DNA of 27,003 nt from an uncultured Muribaculaceae bacterium. Lineage in GTDB: Bacteria; Bacteroidota; Bacteroidia; Bacteroidales; Muribaculaceae. The notes below the pieces were generated by a model that saw nothing but the letters and a program-made list of their open reading frames with translations, was not told the DNA's origin and did no database searches. Numbering within the stretch: the stretch's first letter is position 1; each line of letters starts with the position of its first letter. The position numbers were made by a program, and so were the translations under genes. Positions 20,927-27,003 of this stretch are shown piece after piece. The DNA lies in the NCBI GenBank assembly GCA_910577355.1, contig CAJTMY010000036.1:1-27003 (forward strand), written 5' to 3'.

Positions 20927-21883
20927 ATGCTACGTATAACCGCAATCTTATCGGCTGTCGCATTGCTTGCAGGGGCATGTACACGGCCGGTCGCTTACCG
21001 CAGTACGACGGGAGCCGCATGGGGCACCACATATCATATCACATACAAGGCCGACCGCGACCTCGGCGACTCGATTGTGGCCGAGATGAGGCTTGTGGAG
21101 CTATCGCTGTCGATGTTCGAACCGGAATCATGTGTATCGCGTATAAACAGCGGCGCGACCGACTCGCCAGACAGCCGTGTGATGGATGTAATGGAAATAT
21201 CGGTCAAGGTAAACAAGGCCTCAAAAGGCATGTTCGACCCTACGGTAGCGCCGCTCACCGACTTATGGGGATTCGGTCGCCGCGGCCGGGAGACTCCCCT
21301 ACCCGATGCTGACGCAGTAGACAGTGTGCTGGCGCGAGTGGGTCTTGATAAATGCAGCATCGAGGGCAACCGCCTTATAAAGGGGCATCAGGATATGGAA
21401 TTTGACTTCTCGGCCGTGGCGAAGGGATATGGCGTGGATTGTGTGGCGGCGATGCTGCGGCGCAACGGCGTGCACGACTATATGGTGGAGATCGGCGGAG
21501 AGGTGGCGGTCGCGGGAAAGAACGCCCGCGGAACAGGCTGGCGCATACAGATCGACGCACCGACTTCGGGCGCTGACGGCCATGAAGCCTTCACGGTGTT
21601 GGAGCTGAGCGACCGCGCGATAGCTTCGTCGGGCAATTACCGCAACTTCCGGGAAGGCGGCGACACAAGAATAGGTCATACGATCGATCCGAAAATCGGA
21701 CGGCCGGCGGAGACTCGCAGCCTGGCCACGACCGTGGTGGCGCCGAACTGCGGGCTCGCTGACGCACTGGCCACGGCGCTGATGATATGCGACCCCGACT
21801 CGGCAAGTACGATCATAGCACAATTTCCATCGACAGGAGCGATAATAATGACCGCCGACTCCATTTATCGGATAAACATGTAA
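20927..21883 (+). CDS. apbE: FAD:protein FMN transferase (ApbE family), lipoprotein
   Basis: The 318-residue protein has a lipoprotein signal peptide ending LLAGAC (C18). The ApbE domain then covers the rest: AAWGTTYHITY, the Ser/Asn-rich MFEPESCVSRIN, GMFDPTVAPLTDLWGFG, DFSAVAKGYGVD, VEIGGEVAVAGKN, and the C-terminal GHTIDPKIGRP and DALATALM. ApbE uses FAD to attach FMN to Thr residues of membrane complexes such as Na+-NQR and Rnf, outside the cytoplasm. Bacteroidota carry both complexes; neither is in this window. The first in-frame ATG is further upstream, but 20927 gives the lipobox and follows the -7 box. Confidence 0.94.
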   Translation: MLRITAILSAVALLAGACTRPVAYRSTTGAAWGTTYHITYKADRDLGDSIVAEMRLVELSLSMFEPESCVSRINSGATDSPDSRVMDVMEISVKVNKASKGMFDPTVAPLTDLWGFGRRGRETPLPDADAVDSVLARVGLDKCSIEGNRLIKGHQDMEFDFSAVAKGYGVDCVAAMLRRNGVHDYMVEIGGEVAVAGKNARGTGWRIQIDAPTSGADGHEAFTVLELSDRAIASSGNYRNFREGGDTRIGHTIDPKIGRPAETRSLATTVVAPNCGLADALATALMICDPDSASTIIAQFPSTGAIIMTADSIYRINM

Positions 21884-21888
21884 ATTTG

Positions 21889-21919
21889 TTTGCGTTTTCA
21901 CAAATAATGCTTACCTTTG
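21889..21919 (+). promoter_or_regulatory. Promoter of the secreted-protein gene pair
   Basis: TTTG (21889-21892), 19 bases and TACCTTTG (21912-21919) are an exact Bacteroidetes promoter, 28 bases before the ATG at 21948. It probably drives both downstream genes. Confidence 0.8.
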
Positions 21920-21947
21920 CAAAGTAACCTAATTATTATCTTTTTTA

Positions 21948-22448
21948 ATGAAAAAATTATTTACCCAACTGATCCGGCCCGCGCTTGCAATAGCTGCGGC
22001 GGTCGCCGTATCCGTTCTGCCGGCGAGAGCCGACGGCGACTCGGTGATCATCCTTGCCAAGGACGGGACTTCGTGCACGGCAAAGATCGCCGATGTGAAG
22101 AGCATTGAGCTCGGATCCGACGGTCTGGTACTGAACACCAAGAATGAAAGCCCGGCCACTTACCTTTATGCCGATATCGACCGTATACTGATAGGCGCAC
22201 AGGCCGGCGGTATAGAGGGCATCACAGCCGACGGAAGTATCGCCATATGGCCCACAGCAGTCACTTCCACCCTCAATGTCGCAGGCGCCAAAGCCGGCAC
22301 ACCTGTAAGGATATATGGTGTAAACGGCTCCCTCGTCGCTTCGGCAACCGCCTCGGACGGCACTCTCAGCATCGATTTGTCCTCGGCACCGGCAGGTGTA
22401 TGCATCGTGAACGTAGGAACAAAGACCGTCAAGATAATCAAGAAATAA
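21948..22448 (+). CDS. Secreted protein with a T9SS type A-like C-terminal domain
   Basis: The 166-residue protein has a signal peptide (cleaved near VLPARAD). A short module follows at about 30-85 (VIILAKDGTSCTAKIADV; YLYADIDRILIG) of the kind often found at the start of Bacteroidota surface proteins. The C-terminal 70 residues match type IX sorting domains (VRIYGVNGSLVAS; GTLSIDLSSAPAGVCIVNVG; KTVKIIKK). There is almost nothing between the two modules, so no catalytic function is evident. It is 21 bases upstream of a second secreted-protein gene and probably co-transcribed with it. Confidence 0.78.
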   Translation: MKKLFTQLIRPALAIAAAVAVSVLPARADGDSVIILAKDGTSCTAKIADVKSIELGSDGLVLNTKNESPATYLYADIDRILIGAQAGGIEGITADGSIAIWPTAVTSTLNVAGAKAGTPVRIYGVNGSLVASATASDGTLSIDLSSAPAGVCIVNVGTKTVKIIKK

Positions 22449-22469
22449 ACCACATTCAGAAAACATCAT

Positions 22470-23621
22470 ATGTATAAAAAAATATTAGCGGCAGTATTGA
22501 CCGCAAGCCTTTCGCTCGGCACCTTCGCACAGGACAAGATGTACCTTATAAAAGACAATGAGGTAGTCGCCAAATATAACGTGACCGATGTGGACTATGT
22601 ATCGTTTGAATTGCCGGCGGGAGTCGTCGACAACACCGGCAATCAGCCATCGGTACGCAACCGTGTATATCTCAGTGCTATCGGCAGCTACTTCGGCACC
22701 ACCGACGATGTCGCGGACTACCAGATACAGTTCAAGACACGCACCGTAATGGACGAGAATACCCCTGTAGAGTTCCTATATCTGCAGCTGATGGGGCCGG
22801 CAGCGGATTACCACAACCTGTCACTACCCGAAGGAACTTATACTGTTCAGAACGGTGACGTCCGCAAAGCTTTCACATTTTATAAAGGCATACGCGACAT
22901 CACCCTCGAAGGCGAGGCTGTAGGCGGCTCGATAGTGATCGAACGCCCCAACAACGAAGATATGGTAAGTGTATTGGTTGAAAGCGGCAGTTTCACCATC
23001 ACCAAGGAGGGGAACGGATATGCCATATCGGGACTTCTGAAACTCGACAACGGAGAGGTCCTCGAATTCGCATACAACGGTGCTTGTGTTGTGGAGAATC
23101 AATCGGACGAGAAAGATCCGGCCGACATCCTGCCTCTGCCCGAAAGTGTGATGACCGCAGATGTTGATTTCACCGCAGGCGAGGCGTATTTCGGCAACTA
23201 CGGAGTGTTGCTCGAAGACAAACCGAACTTCATATATAATTTTGTATATCTCTATAGCTCCGACTATGCCGAGATCCTGGAGATGGGTATTCTGGTAGAC
23301 AAGACAAAAGCCGGCAACATTGTGCTGCCCAAGGGCAAGTATCAGGTAGCCACTCTCGGCTCGACGGAGTATAACAGCGGAAACAATGTGGCGCTCGCGG
23401 CATTTCAGGTGATGGGCGACATGGCCATTGGCACATACGGCTGCTGGATCACTACAAATTATACCGATATGAGTCCGCTTGTATCGGGCGAGGTAGAGAT
23501 TCTTGAAGATTTCAACGGCACCAATGATCTCAAGATCAAAGTGAATCTCAAGGACAACAGCGCGACACCGCATGCCGTGACAGTTTCTTACTCGGGCAAA
23601 GCCGAGAAACTGGATCTGTGA
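22470..23621 (+). CDS. Secreted protein with two duplicated beta-rich domains, unknown function
   Basis: The 383-residue protein has a signal peptide ending TFAQ. A short N-terminal module (MYLIKDNEVVAKYNVTDVDY) is like that of its upstream neighbour. Two halves of about 160 residues appear to be tandem copies: SAIGSYFGTTDD matches TAGEAYFGNYG, LPEGTYTV matches LPKGKYQV, and the final strands GSFTITKEGNGY/LDNGEVLEFAYNG match GEVEILEDFNGT/HAVTVSYSG. There is no lipobox, no recognised enzyme motif and no clear sorting domain, so it may be periplasmic or carried by a partner. I do not recognise a named family. Confidence 0.72.
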   Translation: MYKKILAAVLTASLSLGTFAQDKMYLIKDNEVVAKYNVTDVDYVSFELPAGVVDNTGNQPSVRNRVYLSAIGSYFGTTDDVADYQIQFKTRTVMDENTPVEFLYLQLMGPAADYHNLSLPEGTYTVQNGDVRKAFTFYKGIRDITLEGEAVGGSIVIERPNNEDMVSVLVESGSFTITKEGNGYAISGLLKLDNGEVLEFAYNGACVVENQSDEKDPADILPLPESVMTADVDFTAGEAYFGNYGVLLEDKPNFIYNFVYLYSSDYAEILEMGILVDKTKAGNIVLPKGKYQVATLGSTEYNSGNNVALAAFQVMGDMAIGTYGCWITTNYTDMSPLVSGEVEILEDFNGTNDLKIKVNLKDNSATPHAVTVSYSGKAEKLDL

Positions 23622-23646
23622 AGACACGGGATATCCCAAAGATATG

Positions 23647-23684
23647 AAAATCGCCGGTCTCGGATGTGAGGCCGGCGATTTTTC
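23647..23684. terminator. Strong bidirectional terminator between convergent genes
   Basis: AAAATCGCCGGTCTC (23647-23661) pairs over 15 bases, one of them G-U, with GAGGCCGGCGATTTT (23668-23682). The A- and T-runs on either side let it work on both strands. It serves the secreted-protein gene (stop at 23621) and the pullulanase gene (stop at 23699). Confidence 0.9.
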
Positions 23685-23698
23685 TGTATCTGACCGCT

Positions 23699-25708
23699 CT
23701 ATTTCGAGCGGGCGATGATCAGGGCTGATGTAGGCTCGACAGTGAGACGACCGCCTCGGGTGGTGCCGAGGCCGGTGGCCTTGATGCGGCCGTCGCGGGC
23801 GATTATTGTCCAATCGCCTTCAGGGACATTGACTTCGCGCGCCTCGGCCGAACCATTGAATACGAGCTTGATTTCCTTCCACTCGTCGCCGTTGGCATTG
23901 TTTTTTATCGAATATGATACGAGGTTGGGGATATCGGTATTGTCGAAAATGATGTTGCGGGCGATGTCTTCGGCTGTGGTCATGCGGAATGCGGGATGAG
24001 CCTTGCGCAGGGCAATAAGTTCGCGGTAGTAGTCGAACTGCTCGGCGTTTGTGTGCTTGAGATTCCAGTCGATAGCGTTGATGGAATCGGGCGATTTATA
24101 TGAATTGTGCACGCCTTTCTTGTCGCGGAACACTTCCTCGCCGGCAAACATAAAGGGTGTTCCCTGCGAGGTGAACACGATGGTCTGGGCGAGCCGGGCG
24201 GCACGCTGACGGTCGGCCTCGGTGGAGCCGGGCATCGACTTGGCAAGCTTGTCGGTGAGGGTGAGATCGTCGTGACAGCTCACATAGTTGATTATCATCC
24301 CCGGCGAGGCGGCATATGCGAATTTTGAGTTGTTGCCCTTTACATAGTCGACCTGCGGATGTGCGGTTGAAGCGACGATTCCGATCTTCACGGTTTCCTC
24401 GAGACCGGGCTTGCCGGTGGCGAAGCCACGGTCTTCGGCACTCGAATAATGACCTTTGACAGCGTCGCGTATATCATCGGAGAACACAGCGATACCGTCC
24501 ATCTTGCTCACATTCTCCTTGAGGGCGCGGCGCTCGACGGGCAGGGGCGAGTCGCCGGCTGTCCAGCCTTCGCCGTAGACAAATATCGAGGGGTTGATCT
24601 TTTTGAGCTCGGCTGCCACACGGTTCATGGTCTCGGTGTCGTGAATGGCCATCAGGTCGAAGCGGAAGCCGTCGATGTGGTATTCGTCGGCCCAGTACTT
24701 GACGGAGTTGACGATAAAGTCGCCCATCTGCCTCCGCTCGGAAGCTGTCTCGTTGCCACAACCCGAGGCATCGGAATATGAGCCGTCGGGACGGTGACGG
24801 TAGAAATATCCCGGAGCAGTGAGCGAGAAATTTGAATTATCATTGTCGGCCGTGTGATTGTATACCACGTCCATCACCACACCTATGCCGGCGTCGTGCA
24901 GGGCCTTTATCATCTCTTTCATCTCCCTGACGCGCACGGCGGGGTCGGCCGGATCGGTGGAGTATGAGCCTTCGGGAGCGTTGTAATTGTACGGGTCGTA
25001 GCCCCAGTTGTATTGGTTGGCGGGTAGATTGGCCTCGTCGACCGAATTGTAGTCGTAGGAAGGCAATATGTGCACATGAGTCACCCCAAGCTCTTTCAGA
25101 TGATCGATACCGGTCTTGTCGCCATAGTCGTTGACGGTGTTCGGCTCTGTCATGGCAAGGAACTTACCTTTATGCACTATTCCCGAGGACGGATGCATGC
25201 TGAAGTCGCGGTGATGCATCTCGTACAGCACCGCATCGGTTATATTGCCGACTCTCGGGCCTTTGTCATCGGCCCACCCTTCGGGGTCGGTCCGGGCAAG
25301 GTCGATTATCGCGGCACGGCGTCCGTTTGTGCCTGCGGCCTTGGCCCATATGCCCGGAGTCTCGGCAAGCCAATGCTTACCGTATTTTATCGAGAATGTA
25401 TAGAATTTGCCGTAAAGTTGCTGCGGCACCGACGCCCGCCATGTACCGCGGTCGGAACGCGACATATCAAGTGTATCGACCGGAGGTGTATTGCGGTCGG
25501 AATCGTACAGAAATACCCGTGCGGCCTGTGCTTCGGGCGACCACAGGGTAAAATGAGTGCCGTTGCTGTCAACACTCAGCTCGAGGTCGGATCCGTCGTA
25601 GACGGGCCATGTCGAATATCTGTCGTCGGTATTGCCCGCGGCAAAGCCACAGAGCGTTCCGCCCACCACCATGGCTGTGGCGAGGATTGTCGTGATGTGT
25701 TCGTTCAT
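23699..25708 (-). CDS. pulA: Type I pullulanase (glycoside hydrolase family 13)
   Basis: The 669-residue protein cuts alpha-1,6 branch bonds in pullulan, starch limit dextrins or glycogen. A signal peptide (MNEHITTILATAMVVGG...) implies export. An N-terminal CBM48-like beta domain covers about 45-140. The GH13 barrel has the type I pullulanase signature YNWGYDP (233-239), DVVYNHT (280-286), nucleophile D351 in GFRFDLM, acid E380 in YGEGW, and VSCHDD (476-481). A C-terminal beta domain ends the protein. All catalytic residues are present. No SusC/SusD genes are nearby, so it stands alone. The frame continues upstream of 25708, but the signal peptide marks the start. Confidence 0.94.
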   Translation of the reverse strand: MNEHITTILATAMVVGGTLCGFAAGNTDDRYSTWPVYDGSDLELSVDSNGTHFTLWSPEAQAARVFLYDSDRNTPPVDTLDMSRSDRGTWRASVPQQLYGKFYTFSIKYGKHWLAETPGIWAKAAGTNGRRAAIIDLARTDPEGWADDKGPRVGNITDAVLYEMHHRDFSMHPSSGIVHKGKFLAMTEPNTVNDYGDKTGIDHLKELGVTHVHILPSYDYNSVDEANLPANQYNWGYDPYNYNAPEGSYSTDPADPAVRVREMKEMIKALHDAGIGVVMDVVYNHTADNDNSNFSLTAPGYFYRHRPDGSYSDASGCGNETASERRQMGDFIVNSVKYWADEYHIDGFRFDLMAIHDTETMNRVAAELKKINPSIFVYGEGWTAGDSPLPVERRALKENVSKMDGIAVFSDDIRDAVKGHYSSAEDRGFATGKPGLEETVKIGIVASTAHPQVDYVKGNNSKFAYAASPGMIINYVSCHDDLTLTDKLAKSMPGSTEADRQRAARLAQTIVFTSQGTPFMFAGEEVFRDKKGVHNSYKSPDSINAIDWNLKHTNAEQFDYYRELIALRKAHPAFRMTTAEDIARNIIFDNTDIPNLVSYSIKNNANGDEWKEIKLVFNGSAEAREVNVPEGDWTIIARDGRIKATGLGTTRGGRLTVEPTSALIIARSK

Positions 25709-25818
25709 GTTATGAATCAAGTATGATATAAGTAAGTATGTATGATTTAAGTATTGTAAACGACGGAAGAGAGACAGGGATTGCACATGCCGGACAAAAG
25801 CCGCGGAGACCGGACGGG

Positions 25819-26136
25819 TCACTTCACCACCACCCGTTTCGACTGTCCGTCGATGCGGACGATGTAATAGCCGGGTGCAAGGTCGATGGCATTGTCGGAG
25901 CCAGATACGTCCATCTGCTTCACCACCTGACCGGTGAGGGCATAGACGACGACTGTATGGCTGTCGCCGTCGGCAATGGATATCTCCACACAATGCGAGC
26001 CCGGCTTAACTATATGTGCAGGCTGCTCCACGACGGCCATCGGCCGCGCATCGACATTGTCGTCGGCATACACGGCAACGCATCCCATGACGAGCATGGA
26101 GGCAATGAGAAATATGTCGCGGAGATATTTTTTCAT
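25819..26136 (-). CDS. Small exported protein made of little more than a T9SS-like sorting domain
   Basis: The 105-residue protein has a signal peptide (MKKYLRDIFLIASMLVMGCV, cleaved near VYAD). A mature part of about 80 residues follows, whose last 60 have the type A sorting-domain pattern (HTVVVYALTGQVVKQMDVSG; NAIDLAPGYYIVRIDGQSKRVVVK). There is no cargo domain. It lies 110 bp upstream of the pullulanase on the same strand and could share its transcript. It may be a remnant of a larger protein or a free sorting domain. A Cys in the signal region (MGC) could alternatively be a lipidation site, but the context is poor. Confidence 0.7.
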   Translation of the reverse strand: MKKYLRDIFLIASMLVMGCVAVYADDNVDARPMAVVEQPAHIVKPGSHCVEISIADGDSHTVVVYALTGQVVKQMDVSGSDNAIDLAPGYYIVRIDGQSKRVVVK

Positions 26137-26158
26137 CTGGTATTTTATGTATAGTATA

Positions 26159-26166
26159 CAAAATTA
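26159..26166 (-). promoter_or_regulatory. -7 promoter box of the small sorting-domain gene
   Basis: TAATTTTG on the minus strand fits TAnnTTTG, 22 bases before the ATG at 26136. The -33 region shows only TTGC-type words. Confidence 0.4.
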
Positions 26167-26267
26167 CGTAAAATATTGTGTCGCCGCAACAGTATTAACA
26201 TTTTTACACAATATTTTTCGGCTTCATAACTATTCAGCCAAAGCAACATAGTGAGATTCAGCATGCT

Positions 26268-26348
26268 GTAGGGACGTACGGCTCGTACGTCCGCCAACGC
26301 GCGCATGCCATCCGGTTGAAATCGGACGCACGAGCCGTGCGTCCCTAC
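26268..26348. repeat. Head-to-head pair of dispersed palindromes forming a large inverted repeat
   Basis: The left copy (26272-26292) has arms GGACGTACG and CGTACGTCC. The right copy (26324-26344) has GGACGCACG and CGTGCGTCC. They are in opposite orientation, each with a GTAGGG/CCCTAC outer flank, so the pair forms 25-base arms around a 31-base spacer. The two differences between copies are complementary within each palindrome. The right copy carries the tail CTACTCTGAAAATCAA. Confidence 0.8.
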
Positions 26349-26401
26349 TCTGAAAATCAATCGATTGTATTATATCAGCATGGCTAAATAGTTACTCGGT
26401 T

Positions 26402-26896
26402 TCATTGAATTTTGTGGTAGGCGATACGTGGCGTGCCGTCGCTGCAAATAATGATACCGCATTGTCTGAATCCGAGACGTTCGGCCGCAGTGCGCATCGG
26501 AATATTGTCTTCGTGTGTGTCGAGGCGCAGACTGTCGACCGTATGCATGCAGAACTCGACACAGCGCCGCAACATGCCGGGGTGTGAGCCGTTCGACGCC
26601 ATACGGTGTACGGTGCCGTACGGCGTATCGTTGAGCCATGCGCCGTCAATGGCACCGTATGTAGGATCGGCGCCTGTTATAAAAGCGAAAGTCATGACAA
26701 TATCCCCACGGACATCCACGCCGACATAAGAGTTTCCGGCAACGATATCGGCCCGCACATCCTCTTCCGACGGATATCCGTCGACCCATTGCCGTGTATT
26801 GCCGCAGGCGCGCATATATCGCCGCGCATTGTCATAAATTGCAACGACATCCTTGATATCGTCGTGCCGGGTATGTCGTATAATGATATCTTCCAT
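26402..26896 (-). CDS. GNAT-family N-acetyltransferase
   Basis: The 164-residue protein has the GNAT order of motifs: IIIRHTRHDDIKDVVAIYDNAR at the N-terminus, a central strand VGVDVRGDIVMTFAFITG, and HRMASNGSHPGMLRRCVEFC as an altered acetyl-CoA-binding region. The C-terminal part reads LRLDTHEDNIPMRTAAERLGF. The usual Q/RxxGxG/A P-loop is poorly kept (GSHPGM), but the Asn-x-x-hydrophobic-GF pattern is typical. The substrate is unknown. It is separated from the upstream tRNA by a strong hairpin. Confidence 0.85.
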   Translation of the reverse strand: MEDIIIRHTRHDDIKDVVAIYDNARRYMRACGNTRQWVDGYPSEEDVRADIVAGNSYVGVDVRGDIVMTFAFITGADPTYGAIDGAWLNDTPYGTVHRMASNGSHPGMLRRCVEFCMHTVDSLRLDTHEDNIPMRTAAERLGFRQCGIIICSDGTPRIAYHKIQ

Positions 26897-26912
26897 CGGG
26901 CTTCCTTAAAAC

Positions 26913-26945
26913 ACAGAAAATCAAGCTTAAAGCTTGATTTTCTGT
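26913..26945 (-). terminator. Perfect AT-rich hairpin between the serine tRNA and the GNAT gene
   Basis: ACAGAAAATCAAGCT (26913-26927) and AGCTTGATTTTCTGT (26931-26945) form a perfect 15-bp stem with a three-base loop, seven bases downstream of the tRNA 3' end. It probably terminates the tRNA transcript. T-rich sequence (GTTTTAA) follows on the minus strand. Confidence 0.65.
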
Positions 26946-26952
26946 ATATTTG

Positions 26953-27003
26953 CGGAGAGGACGAGATTCGAACTCGTGGTAGGATTGCTCCTACGTCAGT
27001 TTA
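26953..27003 (-). tRNA. tRNA-Ser, 3' part (anticodon probably GCU), cut by the window edge
   Basis: On the minus strand the visible part reads: end of the anticodon loop (TAA), anticodon-stem strand ACTGA, CG, and a long variable arm TAGGA-GCAA-TCCTA. A T-arm ACGAG-TTCGAAT-CTCGT and acceptor strand CCTCTCC with discriminator G follow. The long variable arm and G73 indicate serine. The base before AA is U, which would be position 36; among serine anticodons only GCU ends in U. The 5' half, including most of the anticodon, lies outside the window. CCA is not encoded. Confidence 0.85.

Larger units (their letters stand above)
26137..26401. other. Intergenic region with an inverted pair of palindromes
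   Basis: These 265 bases hold no gene. They contain the upstream region of the small sorting-domain gene (-7 box at 26159) and an inverted pair of the short dispersed palindromes (26268-26348). Confidence 0.6.

Noticed and set aside
25709..25993. Upstream extension of the pullulanase frame
   Set aside because: It overlaps the small sorting-domain gene in another frame and lacks protein character. The signal peptide begins at 25708.

Overview
This 27-kb window is chromosomal DNA from a Bacteroidota, most likely a Bacteroidales gut commensal. A Muribaculaceae-like genome is possible from the GC content and gene style, but the family is an inference. The evidence is: promoters of the Bacteroidetes type (TTTG, a spacer of about 20 nt, then TAnnTTTG) and no obvious Shine-Dalgarno sites; a thiamine TonB receptor and PnuC/PnuT pair behind a TPP riboswitch; a BlaI repressor with an M56/TonB fusion; proteins with C-terminal domains of the type IX secretion (T9SS) kind; and a Bacteroidetes-style Wza/Wzc pair.

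Layout. Positions 1-207 hold the 5' end of an unrecognised minus-strand gene. Positions 208-829 are gene-free and hold an array of GC-rich hairpins. On the minus strand, 830-4644 is a thiamine uptake unit: promoter, long leader, TPP riboswitch, TonB receptor and PnuT, with a small outer-membrane barrel protein downstream. Next on the minus strand are lptF-like and ribBA in one transcript (5901/7723), and a His-rich small protein followed by a CxxC-bearing TonB receptor (7810-10508). A LEA-like helical protein (plus) faces hisS (minus). After a Pro/Gly-rich lipoprotein comes a second hairpin array, then blaI-blaR1-like with a clear operator pair. An aquaporin with an altered selectivity filter, the Wza/Wzc export pair, a DJ-1 protein and ApbE follow. 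Two secreted proteins (22-23.6 kb), a pullulanase with a tiny sorting-domain-only protein upstream, a GNAT acetyltransferase and the 3' part of a serine tRNA complete the window.

The most unusual content is in the spaces between genes. Two arrays (about 330-700 and 13140-13405) consist of degenerate units of about 85 bp, each carrying two GC-rich hairpins. Stem sequences change between units while pairing is kept. Shorter palindromes with the same 3' tail (TACTATG-AAATC) occur at 11118-11164, 15503-15523 and 26272-26344. Two miniature hairpin/TIR elements (16315-16482 and 19988-20245) also lie between genes; the second has inserted exactly at the stop codon of the DJ-1 gene. I found no defence island, phage or CRISPR array.
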